64,000 bases of DNA. It comes from Candidatus Bathyarchaeota archaeon (GTDB lineage: Archaea; Thermoproteota; Bathyarchaeia; Bathyarchaeales; Bathycorpusculaceae). Made by a program: the position numbers and the translations under genes. How positions within the stretch are numbered: the first letter of the stretch is position 1; every line of letters begins with the position of its first letter. Below are positions 1 through 9,217 of this stretch, piece by piece. The DNA is taken from contig JAOZIH010000005.1 of NCBI GenBank assembly GCA_026014545.1, positions 1 to 64,000 of the forward strand. The letters run 5' to 3'. A model generated the notes under the pieces. It was not told where the DNA came from, did no database searches, and saw only the letters and a program-made list of their open reading frames with translations.

Positions 1-2
1 AG

Positions 3-587
3 ATTCGAATCACCAACTTCTACAATGTAACCTTTGATTACATAGGAATAGACGTGACCCCGCAGCGAGATATTAAAATTCAGAAAATTAACGCAACCGC
101 TGTTCTTCATCAAAACTTTACAAGTCTTTCTATGTCTGCTGGCGCTTTCACAAGATACGGTGACGTAACACCATTAATCCTTAACGAAGATGACATGTTC
201 GTGATTGGCCGCCAAGGCGATCAGGTGTCTCTGCGCTTTCCAACCACTAATCTGGCTCCTCTTGAAGAGGGCATGGAACGCGACTACTTCCTGTTCGTTG
301 CTTGCTGGTTCAAGGATCCGCCGGGAAACTGGGGCTACGGATTCGATTTCACAGTTGAACCGCTGCCTTTCCGAAACATGACAGGCTTTCCATATCCCGC
401 TACAGAAAGCTACCCCCACGACGAAGCGCACCTGCAGTATCTACGAGAGTACAATACTCGAATAATAAAACCGCCAACTGAAATGTTAACGTTGGGCTCT
501 TTCGCGACATGGGCAATTATAGTCGTAGCGCTGATAGCAGTTGTTGACTTAGGCATTCTAGCCTACTTCAAGAAACGCAAGCACTAA
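3..587 (+). CDS. C-terminal part of a membrane-anchored surface protein (5' end outside window)
   Basis: The reading frame is open to the left edge of the window (first whole codon at base 3), so this is the tail of a longer protein; the in-frame GTG at 54 is probably internal. The visible part is an extracytoplasmic beta-rich stretch with no recognised motif. It ends in one hydrophobic helix (residues roughly 150-172 counted from the GTG) followed by the basic stop-transfer tail KKRKH, a layout typical of archaeal surface proteins held by a C-terminal anchor. Its function is unknown. It converges on tiaS, whose 3' end lies about 50 bases away. Confidence 0.75.
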   Translation: MRITNFYNVTFDYIGIDVTPQRDIKIQKINATAVLHQNFTSLSMSAGAFTRYGDVTPLILNEDDMFVIGRQGDQVSLRFPTTNLAPLEEGMERDYFLFVACWFKDPPGNWGYGFDFTVEPLPFRNMTGFPYPATESYPHDEAHLQYLREYNTRIIKPPTEMLTLGSFATWAIIVVALIAVVDLGILAYFKKRKH

Positions 588-637
588 GCAGCATTTCTTT
601 CTCACTAATCAAATTATGAAGCGGAGTAGCTTGATTA

Positions 638-1978
638 TCAAGAATGCCAATTTTCAATTAGAGTTATCTGCGCTGCGTTTTGTTTTTCTAGCCCATAACG
701 GCTTAGAGGCTTCGTCAAATGCCTTTGCGATCTAGTTGCCGTCGCATATAAGCCAATGTTTAGTCGTCTTTCCTCCACAACCTGCACTTTATTAGCGTCG
801 TTAAGTCTTGTCTTGCACTTCTCACAGCGAAAACCCTTGCTCTTCCCCATAGATTTCAACCTTTTGCCACATCGGGGGCATAGCGGATTTTGCAGGATAA
901 TTTTTGGGACAAGCGACAGAATGTTAATCTTCTCAAGGTTTATCGTCAACCGCTTTCCAGCCGAGGGCTTGCGTACGGCACCATAAACTTCTACAATGTC
1001 GCCCTCGATTAGTTCTCTTGCTATTTTGCGAAGGGCCCCTGTCGGCTCATAAGCGGCGCAATCAACTTCGCCTGTTTCATCCTTAATGGAAAAGATTACA
1101 TGGCGCAGCGGAACCACCTTGGGGTTCCGCGATACTGTCCCACGTACAATAACTGAGCTGTAGGGTTCGATTTGGCTTAAAGTTACCACTCGCTTAAGAT
1201 GCGCGTCTGTACCTTGATTAGTGCGGAAAATCACCCACCTTTCAACTGGCTCCATTGACTTCACAAGCGCAAAGGCTTTTTTAACCACTTCAGGCGTTTC
1301 GCCTCTGATGCCAAAAAGGATGGGATCTGGACCACGCGGTGTGATGATAACTCTGCCTCTTTCCCAATCCACATTATTAAACGTGTACGGCCGCGTCAGC
1401 TTATCCATTTCAAAAATCGAGCGCACATCCACTTTCCGCTTTAGCCCGTAATTCTTCGCCGTTCGGTACGCGATTAACTCGTAAGTGTGATCAGCTTCAA
1501 GCGTCTCGCCAACCGCCGCTAACGCGCCGATGATTCCTCGGCAAGTATTAAAGCCAACCGCTTCGCCTTCGAACTTTTTGACAAGCTTCAAAGCTTCCTT
1601 CAAAGTTACAATACCCGTAATGGCGCTTTTAGCGAAAGCCTTGAGCTCCGCAGGGACCCCACGCTGGGTAATGAAAACTATTCCTGGATCAGTGCCCTTG
1701 AAACTTAAGTCAGAATGCTCCTCCACCAAGCTTAGCGTAACCTCTTTTATTTTTTCCTCAAGCTCATCGGCGTGGCTAATTCGGAGGCAAAGCGCGCCGT
1801 TGCCTCTTGTCTTCCAAGGCACGTTAGGATTAAGCCTGATCAAGTTTGGATAATCCAGAAACTTGACCCCTAATTTTTCAAGCTTTTCTACAAGTAAGGC
1901 GGCAACGTAAGTCGTACAGCCCTGCCTTGTTGAGTCAGTGTCATCAATTCCGATGTGCAATATTTGTGGATTTGTCAA
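638..1978 (-). CDS. tiaS: tRNA(Ile2) 2-agmatinylcytidine synthetase TiaS
   Basis: TiaS uses ATP and agmatine to convert C34 of tRNA-Ile(CAU) to agmatidine, so that the tRNA reads AUA; it is archaea-specific. The N-terminus has the family signature GIDDTDS within the first 17 residues. The middle carries the kinase-like TCKD region, then an OB-fold (around residues 270-350) and a C-terminal zinc ribbon with two CxxC pairs (CPRCG and CEKC, about residues 368-390). The length of 446 aa is normal. The start at 1978 is TTG; a second TTG at 1960 would give a protein beginning directly with LHIGIDD and is a fair alternative. The substrate tRNA gene is not in this window. Confidence 0.93.
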   Translation of the reverse strand: MTNPQILHIGIDDTDSTRQGCTTYVAALLVEKLEKLGVKFLDYPNLIRLNPNVPWKTRGNGALCLRISHADELEEKIKEVTLSLVEEHSDLSFKGTDPGIVFITQRGVPAELKAFAKSAITGIVTLKEALKLVKKFEGEAVGFNTCRGIIGALAAVGETLEADHTYELIAYRTAKNYGLKRKVDVRSIFEMDKLTRPYTFNNVDWERGRVIITPRGPDPILFGIRGETPEVVKKAFALVKSMEPVERWVIFRTNQGTDAHLKRVVTLSQIEPYSSVIVRGTVSRNPKVVPLRHVIFSIKDETGEVDCAAYEPTGALRKIARELIEGDIVEVYGAVRKPSAGKRLTINLEKINILSLVPKIILQNPLCPRCGKRLKSMGKSKGFRCEKCKTRLNDANKVQVVEERRLNIGLYATATRSQRHLTKPLSRYGLEKQNAAQITLIENWHS

Positions 1979-2136
1979 CTATAACTTAGCTCCAGATGTT
2001 AGAGGGGGCATGCAAATAAAAAAATATTTTTTAGCTCACATAATTATTGGCACATAAGTTTCAAGAAATTTTTCTAAACGCGCTTAGCACCGCAGTTAAT
2101 CGTTCTGCTAATTAAAGAAAAGGGAATTTGGAATGA

Positions 2137-2373
2137 TTATTTCTCTTCTATGACAATCATTGTTAGTGTCGATCTAACCTTGTCAAGTCGGCGAATGCGC
2201 CAAGTTACTATCTCTTTCAATTTATCCATTGTTTCCGCTTTAACTCTTGCAACTATGTCATAGACTCCGTAAACAGCAGAGGCTTCATCAACACCTTCGA
2301 CTTTTTTTAGTTCCTTAAGCACATCTGACTCTGAACCTATTTCAGTATTTATCAATACAAACGCGGTAGGCAT
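2137..2373 (-). CDS. Stand-alone Lrp/AsnC effector-binding (RAM) domain protein
   Basis: This small protein (79 aa from the chosen start) matches the RAM/ACT-like ligand-binding half of Lrp/AsnC regulators: a first strand with AFVLINTEIGSE, then VEGVDEASAVYGVYDIVARV, then the closing strand TLTMIVIEE. It has no HTH, so it is an Lrp-type single-domain protein that could bind amino acids or pair with full-length Lrp proteins. The ATG at 2373 was preferred to the ATG at 2409 because a GGGGAG ribosome binding site lies a few bases upstream of it and homologues begin near MPTAFVL. The ligand cannot be told from sequence. Confidence 0.85.
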   Translation of the reverse strand: MPTAFVLINTEIGSESDVLKELKKVEGVDEASAVYGVYDIVARVKAETMDKLKEIVTWRIRRLDKVRSTLTMIVIEEK

Positions 2374-2406
2374 ACAAACTCCCCACTTTAATGTTGTCTC
2401 ACTATG

Positions 2407-2445
2407 CATTAAAATTTTTCCCCAAACCCAAAATTAAATTTTAAT
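2407..2445. repeat. AT-rich element, inverted copy of the one at 3923-3956
   Basis: On the minus strand this stretch reads ATTAAAATTTAATTTTGGG, then TTTGGGG and an A/T run. The same motif in the opposite orientation lies at 3923-3956. The pair brackets the propeller gene at 2479-3837. The element also lies just upstream of the RAM-domain gene, so its A/T blocks may simply be promoter elements. Confidence 0.35.
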
Positions 2446-2478
2446 CCAACCCATCACTGTGCTAAAACGTTTTAGTGC

Positions 2479-3837
2479 CTATGACGCTGACCCTGATGAT
2501 TTATTGCGATGGTGAATTCGCCGAAAAATTACAATCAACAAGACAACACTAGCAAGAGCTACTAACAGTATTACAACAACCTTGAGAGTTGTAAGTAATG
2601 TTGGCGTCAATTTAGAAGATGAAGGTGAACCTAAAGCATAAACGCTACCTGCTTCCGTGCCCACGTAGAGAACGCCATCGGATACAACAGGGGATGACCG
2701 AATAGGACCATCAGTGATATAGTTCCAGATAACCCCTCCGTCGGAGGCGTTTAAAGCATATAGGTTTCCTGCTTCACATCCAAAGTAAACAACCCCATTA
2801 ACAACGGCAGGCGTGGATTGAATTGGAGAACTAGCATTAAAAGACCATAATTCCGAACCATTATGGGCGTCCAAAGCATACAAAAGATAATGATTACAAC
2901 CGACATATAACTTGCCTTCTACGATGACTGGTGACGAATCGATATAACCCAAACCGTAATAATCTCGAGCGACGGAAAAATTCCAAATCTTACTTCCGTT
3001 TAAGGCATCCAAGGCATAAACGTTGCCGTCGTATGAGGAAACATAGACTACTCCTTCTGAAACCGTGAGGGGCGCGTAAACTTCACCACCCGTGGTGAAA
3101 TTCCAAATCTTGTGCCCGTCAACGGCGCTTAGAGCATAAACGCTATGATCTTGCGAGCCTATGTAAATAACTCCATTTACTATAACTGGTGACGTGAAAG
3201 TAGCGTACCAGGGGTAACTTTCTTTTGCTTTACGTATAGGATACTTACATAGTATGGCACCACTGTTAGAATTGAACGCAATCAAGTTACCGTCGTCTGA
3301 GGCGGCATAAACTACTCCATTTGAAATTGCTGGCGAGGCATGGAAAGCCGCATTGTAAGAGGGTTGATAGGCTCTCCTTTGTTGGTCGTAATACCATGTC
3401 TCGCTGTAGTTCCATAATTTATTTCCTGTTAAGGCATTAAAGGCATAAAGACCTCTGTATGACCCTATATAGATAATTCCATTGACAACAGTTGGAGGAC
3501 TGTAAATATTATAATCAAGTGAGTAATTCCAGAGTTTTTTGCCGCTGTGGGCATCAAAGGCATGTATGCCTGCATCATGATCGCCTGCATCACCTCCACT
3601 TGCACCGATGAAGACGACACCGTCAGTCACGTTGGGAGAACCGAAAGGTTGGGTTTCATTATAAGACCAATAGTTATTGTGGAAATCATGTGCAGTAATA
3701 ACGTATGTTGGCAAAGTATGTTTCCAAAGCAATCTTTTCTCAATTACTGAAGTACTTGTGCCAGCGCTGCCAAATGAAATTAACAATAAACAAAATATTG
3801 CTAAGATAGCGGCTAAAGCTATTCCTGCTTTTCTCAT
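2479..3837 (-). CDS. Secreted PQQ-like (BamB-type) beta-propeller protein with C-terminal membrane anchor
   Basis: An N-terminal signal segment (residues about 5-25) is followed by about seven to eight repeats of the form VVNGVVYxGSxDGxLYALxAxxGxxxW, the PQQ/quinoprotein-like propeller blade. After the propeller comes a short SPSSSKLTPT linker, then one transmembrane helix (residues about 412-436) and a basic tail. The blades hold none of the catalytic motifs of true PQQ dehydrogenases, so a binding or scaffold role on the outer face is more likely than catalysis. Its target is unknown. A second, much larger propeller protein is at 31233-33836. The start is ATG; no strong ribosome binding site is visible, and A/T-rich promoter-like sequence lies 20-40 bases upstream. 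Confidence 0.85.
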   Translation of the reverse strand: MRKAGIALAAILAIFCLLLISFGSAGTSTSVIEKRLLWKHTLPTYVITAHDFHNNYWSYNETQPFGSPNVTDGVVFIGASGGDAGDHDAGIHAFDAHSGKKLWNYSLDYNIYSPPTVVNGIIYIGSYRGLYAFNALTGNKLWNYSETWYYDQQRRAYQPSYNAAFHASPAISNGVVYAASDDGNLIAFNSNSGAILCKYPIRKAKESYPWYATFTSPVIVNGVIYIGSQDHSVYALSAVDGHKIWNFTTGGEVYAPLTVSEGVVYVSSYDGNVYALDALNGSKIWNFSVARDYYGLGYIDSSPVIVEGKLYVGCNHYLLYALDAHNGSELWSFNASSPIQSTPAVVNGVVYFGCEAGNLYALNASDGGVIWNYITDGPIRSSPVVSDGVLYVGTEAGSVYALGSPSSSKLTPTLLTTLKVVVILLVALASVVLLIVIFRRIHHRNKSSGSAS

Positions 3838-3922
3838 GGTCCACCAAATATCAATTGTGATATTTTATTATAATACTTTTTAAGGATTTCTTGACAAACA
3901 GAAAGTAATGTTGGGGTTTTTC

Positions 3923-3956
3923 ATTAAAATTTAATGGGTTTGGGATTAAAATTTTT
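3923..3956. repeat. AT-rich element, inverted copy of the one at 2407-2445
   Basis: The plus strand reads ATTAAAATTTAATGGGTTTG, then GGATTAAAATTTTT. It is similar to the reverse complement of 2407-2445 apart from a few insertions and substitutions. The rest of the 3838-4022 gap holds the likely promoter of the propeller gene and nothing else recognisable. Confidence 0.35.
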
Positions 3957-4022
3957 CTCAAAACTAAGCCTCATCGTAGCACTTGTTAGGTAGCCGCCTA
4001 CAGAAAAACTCGCCATTCACCA

Positions 4023-5018
4023 TTAATCTTTTCCAATACGAAGGCTATCCACTTCAGCTCGTGCTGGAACCTTTACAATTATCGACTTCTCTAGGCGCTC
4101 TCGACCGAATTTAACCATGACTTCGCTGCATTTTGCATCTGAGTAAAATGCTGTAAGTGCAGCAGCCGCTTGAATGGCTTTTTTGGTTTTTGCGCCTTGA
4201 AGAATAGTTATCGGGCTACCGACATTAGGAACTTCAAAATAATAGTCACTTCGCGACTTATGCGCAACTAAAAGCTTGTTTTCCTCCTCGTTTCTTCCTA
4301 CAATTATCTTGTTTTTGCCCAATCTAAAGTGCCGCCCCACCTTAAGAAGAAATATGTCATTCATAGAGCAGCGTTTCTTGTGCTTGAAAAGATCCCGCAG
4401 CTTATCCGAGTACTCCTTGCATGTAAGCAGGCAACCGCCAGCTGGCGACGGATACTCTGTGATGCCGAATTCCTTAGCAAGTTGAATCTGCTGCTTTCTA
4501 GATCTGCCATGAATCGCTAAGAGCTTCGCTCTGTCAACTAAGCCGCGCTTTTCCGCCTCAGTTTCAGGAAGCAGCTTTGCCGACAGCGGTCGCAAAATTT
4601 TGCCCCTTAACCCAGCCTCTTCCTCGATTAGCTTTAGCGCATTAAAGTGCTGCGACATGGGTCTTTCGCCGAGAACCTCGCCTGTAACAATGAAGGACGC
4701 GCCTATCGCCTTGGCGTGTTTCTTTGCTTTACGCAAAAAGAAAATTTTGCAGTCAATGCATGGATTCATGTTTTTGCCATAGCTGTACTTTGGATTTCGC
4801 AGCATCTTCAAGTAATCGCTGCCGACGTTTACAAGCTTAAGCGGCACGCCCAGCTGCTTCGCAGCTTTTTCAGCGCTTGATTTGCCTGTTTTACCCGTGG
4901 AAAAGGGTGTTGCAAAACTTATGGCTTCAACATCAATGCCTTGGTTAAGGAGCAGCTTAGCCGCTAGGGTGCTGTCTAAACCGCCTGAAAGCAGAACTAA
5001 CGCCTTAACCTTGCTCAT
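4023..5018 (-). CDS. MnmA/ThiI-like PP-loop tRNA thiolation family protein
   Basis: The N-terminus has an ATP-pyrophosphatase PP-loop, LSGGLDSTLAAKLL (residues about 9-22). MnmA-like cysteine motifs follow: NPCIDCK (about 85-91) and PSPAGGCLLT (about 190-199). The C-terminal part has the LLKVGRHFRLGKNKIIVGRNEEEN block seen in COG0482-like archaeal and thermophile proteins annotated as tRNA thiouridylases. The chemistry expected is ATP activation of a tRNA uridine followed by thiolation, with two conserved Cys as catalytic candidates. The substrate position cannot be fixed from sequence. The gene stands alone, diverging from the EamA transporter at 5196. Confidence 0.8.
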   Translation of the reverse strand: MSKVKALVLLSGGLDSTLAAKLLLNQGIDVEAISFATPFSTGKTGKSSAEKAAKQLGVPLKLVNVGSDYLKMLRNPKYSYGKNMNPCIDCKIFFLRKAKKHAKAIGASFIVTGEVLGERPMSQHFNALKLIEEEAGLRGKILRPLSAKLLPETEAEKRGLVDRAKLLAIHGRSRKQQIQLAKEFGITEYPSPAGGCLLTCKEYSDKLRDLFKHKKRCSMNDIFLLKVGRHFRLGKNKIIVGRNEEENKLLVAHKSRSDYYFEVPNVGSPITILQGAKTKKAIQAAAALTAFYSDAKCSEVMVKFGRERLEKSIIVKVPARAEVDSLRIGKD

Positions 5019-5195
5019 ACAGCCATCACACTATTATACGCGCAAATAAGCGCCTATAGATGCCATGCCCGCTTTAACGTGTGATTAACAACTGAGCAGT
5101 ACGATGCTTTTTTACGTTTTTCTTCATTATAATCATTATAAACATGCAAAATAGAAAGATTAGTTTTTAATACATCCGCAATTTTCAAAGAAGCC

Positions 5196-6068
5196 ATGCT
5201 TGGGGCCTCTCTGGCGCTGTTGGCAGCAGCAACCTCTGCCCTATCGGTTATATTAGTGAGGAAACACTCCGCCGTGTCCAGCGCCTTTAACATCAGCTTA
5301 ATTATTTCATTATCTGGTATGGCTGTTCTATGGCTCCCAGCGTTTCTTTTAGCCGATGGCGAAACAATTAGCTTAAGCAGCTGCTTATTTTTCGCCGTAA
5401 GCGGCGCGTTATCTCCCGCACTTGTGCGACTGCTTTATTATAGCGGATTAAAAAGAATAGGGGCGCCAGTCAACGCCTCTCTATTTTCGATTTATCCGCT
5501 TTACAGCTCTCTTCTAGGCGTGCTCTTGCTGAGCGAGCACCTTTCTCCAAAAAATTGGGTAGGTATCATAATAGTTATATTCGGTAGCATACTTGTAGCC
5601 GCAACATCGCCTAAAAATGGTGCAAACAAAGTTTTTTCAAAGAAAAATTTGATGCTTCCATTAGCTGGCGGCGTGGCACTTGCAGGTTCCAGTATAATCA
5701 GAAAATACGCTTTGAATCTTTACAATGCGCCAGCATTCGGGGTAGCAATAGCATATGCATCTTCGCTTTTCATTTATTCCTTAGCGCTGGCAACTCATGC
5801 GCCAACACGGAAAGAATTATCTATTAAAAAAGATTTCCAGCTCTTTTGGAAGGCCGGAGTTGGGCAAGCGATTTCTTGGATACTGATTTTTTATGCACTT
5901 AGCTACGAGCAAGTGTCCACTGTGACTTCGCTACTTGTTACGGAACCGCTGTTTGTGGCAGTATTCGCTTATCTCTATCTAAGAAAACTGGAGTATGTCT
6001 CGCCTAAACTTATCTTTGGCACTGTTCTCACAGCTTTTGGCGTTGCGCTGATCACTGGGATTATTTGA
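5196..6068 (+). CDS. EamA/DMT-superfamily transporter
   Basis: The protein is 290 aa of mostly hydrophobic sequence with about ten predicted transmembrane helices in two homologous EamA halves (residues about 5-140 and 155-290). The second-half feature YALSYEQVSTVTSLLVTEPLFVAVFAYLYL is typical of drug/metabolite transporters. The substrate is unknown. Only 45 bases separate it from the processive glycosyltransferase downstream on the same strand, so a shared transcript is likely and a sugar or lipid-linked substrate is conceivable. The ATG at 5196 has no clear ribosome binding site. Confidence 0.85.
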   Translation: MLGASLALLAAATSALSVILVRKHSAVSSAFNISLIISLSGMAVLWLPAFLLADGETISLSSCLFFAVSGALSPALVRLLYYSGLKRIGAPVNASLFSIYPLYSSLLGVLLLSEHLSPKNWVGIIIVIFGSILVAATSPKNGANKVFSKKNLMLPLAGGVALAGSSIIRKYALNLYNAPAFGVAIAYASSLFIYSLALATHAPTRKELSIKKDFQLFWKAGVGQAISWILIFYALSYEQVSTVTSLLVTEPLFVAVFAYLYLRKLEYVSPKLIFGTVLTAFGVALITGII

Positions 6069-6113
6069 ATTTTCTGGGCAAAGCGGGCTTTTTTGGGAAA
6101 ATAATAAATATGG

Positions 6114-7262
6114 ATGAAACAAACAATGAGGGAAATTGGAGAGACGGCGAGAGGCCAGATTGTGACGGATATCAGTGTTTTCATCCCCGTCTATAAAGAG
6201 TCACAGCAATTGCCGAACATACTGGCGAAACTGGTTTCGCAGGATGCTAGTAAGGAAATTTTTGTGTCCATCGACGAGCCTGAAACGCAATTTTTAGAAA
6301 AAATTCAAGGCTTTGCAGATGTAAAATTCATAATTAATAAGAAGAGAATTGGGAAGGCAAACGCGCTTAACAATTCCGTGAAACTATCCTCAGGCAAAGT
6401 GCTATTATTCTTAGACGCAGACGTAGAATTGCCAGATGACCCAGGTTTTCTGAAGAAAATAATCGATGAAATGAGACACACGGACATTCTTGACATAAAG
6501 AAGCGGGTGATTCGAAACTCCTTCCTGTCAAAAATGACATATTATGAATACTTCACCTTCAACATTAGCGCTTGGATAGCCTCAGAGTCTCTGCACAAGT
6601 GCCCCGCCACCAACGGCGCCGCGTTTGCCATCAGAAGAGAAACCTTTGACGCAATAGGCGGCTTTAGCAATGTGGTAGCTGAGGACCTAGACATTGCCAC
6701 AAGAGCTTTCCTCAAAGGCTACTCTTTCGCTTACACCAAAGAAGTTGAAGTGCAAAATGTGGTGCACTCGAGTTGGCGTAAATGGTTTAAGCAGAGACGC
6801 AGATGGGCGATAGGTCAAGCCCTATGGTTAAAGGGCTGCTACAAGGAACTATTCAAAGAGTGCATGAAGAAACCGCAGATATTCCTTCCAGGCTTGTTTT
6901 TCCTCTATCCGTCGCTTGCCATGTTCTTTTTAACCGTGATAGTACCCAGTAACTGGCTGCGCGAATCGCTCGTGATGTTCTCCTTCCTCTTATCAATGAA
7001 GTTTAACATTGCATTACCAGTGTTTCTCGCATCCCTCGCCATTGCAGACTTGCTTAAGGCTCTGTTGATTTCAATGGCCAGCTTCGTAGTGACCGCCATT
7101 ACCTTCCATATTTTCGCCCGAAAGCTTGAGTTCAAAATGAGACTCCATGAGCTCTTCATCTACTACTTCTTCTACTCCATCGCATGGTTGGCAATAATCG
7201 CTGCCGGCTACATTCAAGTGCTGGTCTTCAAGAAAAAAGCGGCGCCAGACTGGGTAACCTAA
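6114..7262 (+). CDS. Processive family 2 glycosyltransferase, membrane-bound
   Basis: The GT-A fold is clear: FIPVYKES near residue 23, the DxD-type metal site in LFLDADVELPDD, the acceptor/catalytic ED in VVAEDLDIATRAF, and QRRRWAIGQ, the QxxRW motif of processive synthases (cellulose and hyaluronan synthase type). The last 130 residues form several transmembrane helices. It probably polymerises a surface polysaccharide or extends a lipid-linked glycan while exporting it. The start is uncertain: ATG at 6114 lacks a ribosome binding site, whereas GTG at 6162, just before TDISVFIPVYK, has GAGAGG eight bases upstream and would remove 16 non-conserved residues. Confidence 0.87.
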   Translation: MKQTMREIGETARGQIVTDISVFIPVYKESQQLPNILAKLVSQDASKEIFVSIDEPETQFLEKIQGFADVKFIINKKRIGKANALNNSVKLSSGKVLLFLDADVELPDDPGFLKKIIDEMRHTDILDIKKRVIRNSFLSKMTYYEYFTFNISAWIASESLHKCPATNGAAFAIRRETFDAIGGFSNVVAEDLDIATRAFLKGYSFAYTKEVEVQNVVHSSWRKWFKQRRRWAIGQALWLKGCYKELFKECMKKPQIFLPGLFFLYPSLAMFFLTVIVPSNWLRESLVMFSFLLSMKFNIALPVFLASLAIADLLKALLISMASFVVTAITFHIFARKLEFKMRLHELFIYYFFYSIAWLAIIAAGYIQVLVFKKKAAPDWVT

Positions 7263-7348
7263 ACACCCAATATTTTTCAATGTGCATCCATAGCAAGCAA
7301 TAGGTAAAATTATATCTTTATGCGTTTACTATTGAAGGCGCCGTTGGA

Positions 7349-7426
7349 GGGTCCGTGGCGCAGCACGGATAGCGCGTCAGCCTTCTAAGCTGAATGTCCT
7401 GGGTTCAAATCCCAGCGGACCCGCCA
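7349..7426 (+). tRNA. tRNA-Arg (anticodon TCT), CCA encoded
   Basis: The acceptor stem GGGTCCG (7349-7355) pairs with CGGACCC (7416-7422). The anticodon stem TCAGC/GCTGA encloses the loop CTTCTAA with anticodon TCT at 7384-7386. The T-loop is canonical TTCAAAT. CCA follows at 7424-7426. There is no intron. A TTATATCTTTAT box about 30 bases upstream is a likely promoter element. Confidence 0.97.
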
Positions 7427-7463
7427 ATCCGCAAGCGAGTTTAACCCACAACAATACTTGAGC

Positions 7464-8357
7464 TTAGTTATCTTCAAAAGAAGGTTTATTACGCCGTTTT
7501 TTCAGATGAAGTGCGAGGCCTAAACCAACGATTGCAACAGTGGCTATGGTGACTGCGGCAATGGGTAAGAAATCGGAGAATTCAACATTAAAGAATATTG
7601 TTTCGGACACAGCGGTGTTTCCAGCTAAATCAGCCGCATACACGGTTAAGTTATGAGGCCCCCTTGGTAGACCTGTCAATGTGATGTTGCCTGGCGTTGT
7701 CTGATTTTCCATTCCGTCTATACTATAGAGAATCTGCGACGCGGGTTCATTGACCACGAGAATCAGCTCGATGGCCGATGTAGCATATGTTTTGTTTTGA
7801 AGCGACAGAACAGTTAGCTGAGGGGAAACTACGTCTTTGATGAAGCTGACGGTTGAGTAGCCAATCAGCTGGAACCTGTCGTAGTAATGGTATGAATACA
7901 GCACATTATTTTCTCTGCGGTACTCTTCTCCGGTTTGAATGTAGCCTACGCCCACGGCGTAAATTGTAACTGAGAGGTTGCCTCCACACGCATCAGATAG
8001 GTCTATTGAACGATGCACGCCTACATATCCGCCAGTATACGTGATTTCGCGTGCTTCCCAACTGGCTTTATAATAAATCTCAGTTATTTCATAACGAAAA
8101 TTGCTATTGTTGCCTTGCGGAATTGACACGTCAAAAAGCAGTGTAACATTCCTCGGGCAAAATGAGCCGTTTGCGGGCGCATAAATGGTAACTATCGGCG
8201 ATTGTGCGTCCTCTGGAGGCAGCACATCTCTATAGACATTAATTATTGGATTTGCCTTAGTTAACTTCGCAAGAGACGCCTCGGCCATTGAGAATAGAAT
8301 CGCCGAAAGGATAACTGCCGCTGCAAGCCTCTTCTTTTTCAATGGCAAACCCAGCAT
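7464..8357 (-). CDS. Exported Ig-like surface protein with C-terminal anchor
   Basis: The protein begins with a basic signal segment (KKKRLAAAVILSAILFSMAEA, residues about 7-27). Two beta-sandwich-like modules follow; the second (about residues 170-260) resembles bacterial and archaeal Ig-like repeats with the phrase LPRGPHNLTVYAADLAGNTA. The C-terminus is a single transmembrane helix (about 265-285) and KKRRNK tail. No enzymatic motif is seen. It is probably a cell-surface binding or structural protein. The ATG start at 8357 lies about 25 bases downstream of an A/T-rich promoter-like stretch (8375-8396). Confidence 0.75.
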   Translation of the reverse strand: MLGLPLKKKRLAAAVILSAILFSMAEASLAKLTKANPIINVYRDVLPPEDAQSPIVTIYAPANGSFCPRNVTLLFDVSIPQGNNSNFRYEITEIYYKASWEAREITYTGGYVGVHRSIDLSDACGGNLSVTIYAVGVGYIQTGEEYRRENNVLYSYHYYDRFQLIGYSTVSFIKDVVSPQLTVLSLQNKTYATSAIELILVVNEPASQILYSIDGMENQTTPGNITLTGLPRGPHNLTVYAADLAGNTAVSETIFFNVEFSDFLPIAAVTIATVAIVGLGLALHLKKRRNKPSFEDN

Positions 8358-8583
8358 GCTAAGTAATACTTGTTTTGCGTTAAAAAAGTTTTAAATGTAA
8401 ATGGGTCAAGAAAACTCCCTGAAGAAATGCTGATTTCTTGTCTTTCAGCATTAATGCTTTAGTCAAAGTTTTAATTACATCAAGTAGGAAGGATAATGCA
8501 ACCGCAAACAGCAGATGGCAACACTGCCAGCAGCAACGTTAAAGTTATTATTTAGAATTCTATGTTTTGTTGGCGTAGGTTGA

Positions 8584-8659
8584 AGCCCGGTGGTGTAGCG
8601 GTCAAGCATAGGGGCCTCTGGAGCCCTAGACGAGAGTTCGAATCTCTCCCGGGCTACCA
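8584..8659 (+). tRNA. tRNA-Gln (anticodon CTG), CCA encoded
   Basis: The acceptor stem AGCCCGG (8584-8590) pairs with CCGGGCT (8649-8655), and CCA is encoded at 8657-8659. The anticodon stem GGGGC/GCCCT (one G-T pair) holds the loop CTCTGGA, anticodon CTG. The T-loop reads TTCGAAT. There is no intron. Confidence 0.96.
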
Positions 8660-8812
8660 AAAAAGTTCAATTTTCCATCTCCAAGAGAAGCACCTTCAAA
8701 CAGTTAATCCAGAGCATGTCGAAGTGACAGTCGAAGCTAATTATAGAGAGAGCTACAGACAAAAACACGCGCGAAAGAAACACTCAAAGAAATCCAAAGC
8801 CCACTAAAGCAC

Positions 8813-9193
8813 TTATTCTAACTTGAAAACTATCGCCAGTTTCTTCCGCTTCAAATCCTCAACCACGTGAACCCACGCTGCAGGCATAGCTTCCTTTTCA
8901 TCCTCAGTCAAGCGCCGCACCGTCAAGTCCCTGTTAACATAAAACGCTTGTTTGCATGCCTCGCATATCTGATATGGGAAAAGCTCATCCAACGGCTTCG
9001 ATACTTTCTGTGCCGCGCCGCAGTTAGGGCACCGACGCACCGCAAACTTTTCGCGCCGCTTCTCTCTCGCCGCTTTAACCTCGACATGTCGCTCCAGCTC
9101 TTCCCAGGAAGAGTATATGCGGTGTAGCGGCGAGTCACCTCTCTGCCAAATCTCCCTAAGCATGTTTAACAATATTTTTCGCTCGTTCACCAC
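8813..9193 (-). CDS. Small zinc-ribbon protein of unknown function
   Basis: This 126-aa protein has two CxxC pairs, CPNCG (about residues 55-59) and CEACK (about 77-81), spaced as in a zinc ribbon. The N-terminal half is basic and helical (EELERHVEVKAAREKRREKF) and suits nucleic acid or ribosome contact. The C-terminal part carries ALVHVVEDLKRKKLAIVFKLE-like strands. No family name can be given. It is followed at its 5' side by a gene-free stretch with one strong hairpin. Confidence 0.75.
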   Translation of the reverse strand: MVNERKILLNMLREIWQRGDSPLHRIYSSWEELERHVEVKAAREKRREKFAVRRCPNCGAAQKVSKPLDELFPYQICEACKQAFYVNRDLTVRRLTEDEKEAMPAAWVHVVEDLKRKKLAIVFKLE

Positions 9194-9217
9194 TTACGCT
9201 TCCACCGCATACACATT

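Noticed and set aside
8475-8807. Small frames on both strands across tRNA-Gln, including one with a basic C-terminal tail ending in KSKAH
   Set aside because: They are read through the tRNA. The part beyond it is short, with no clear start, so it was not annotated.
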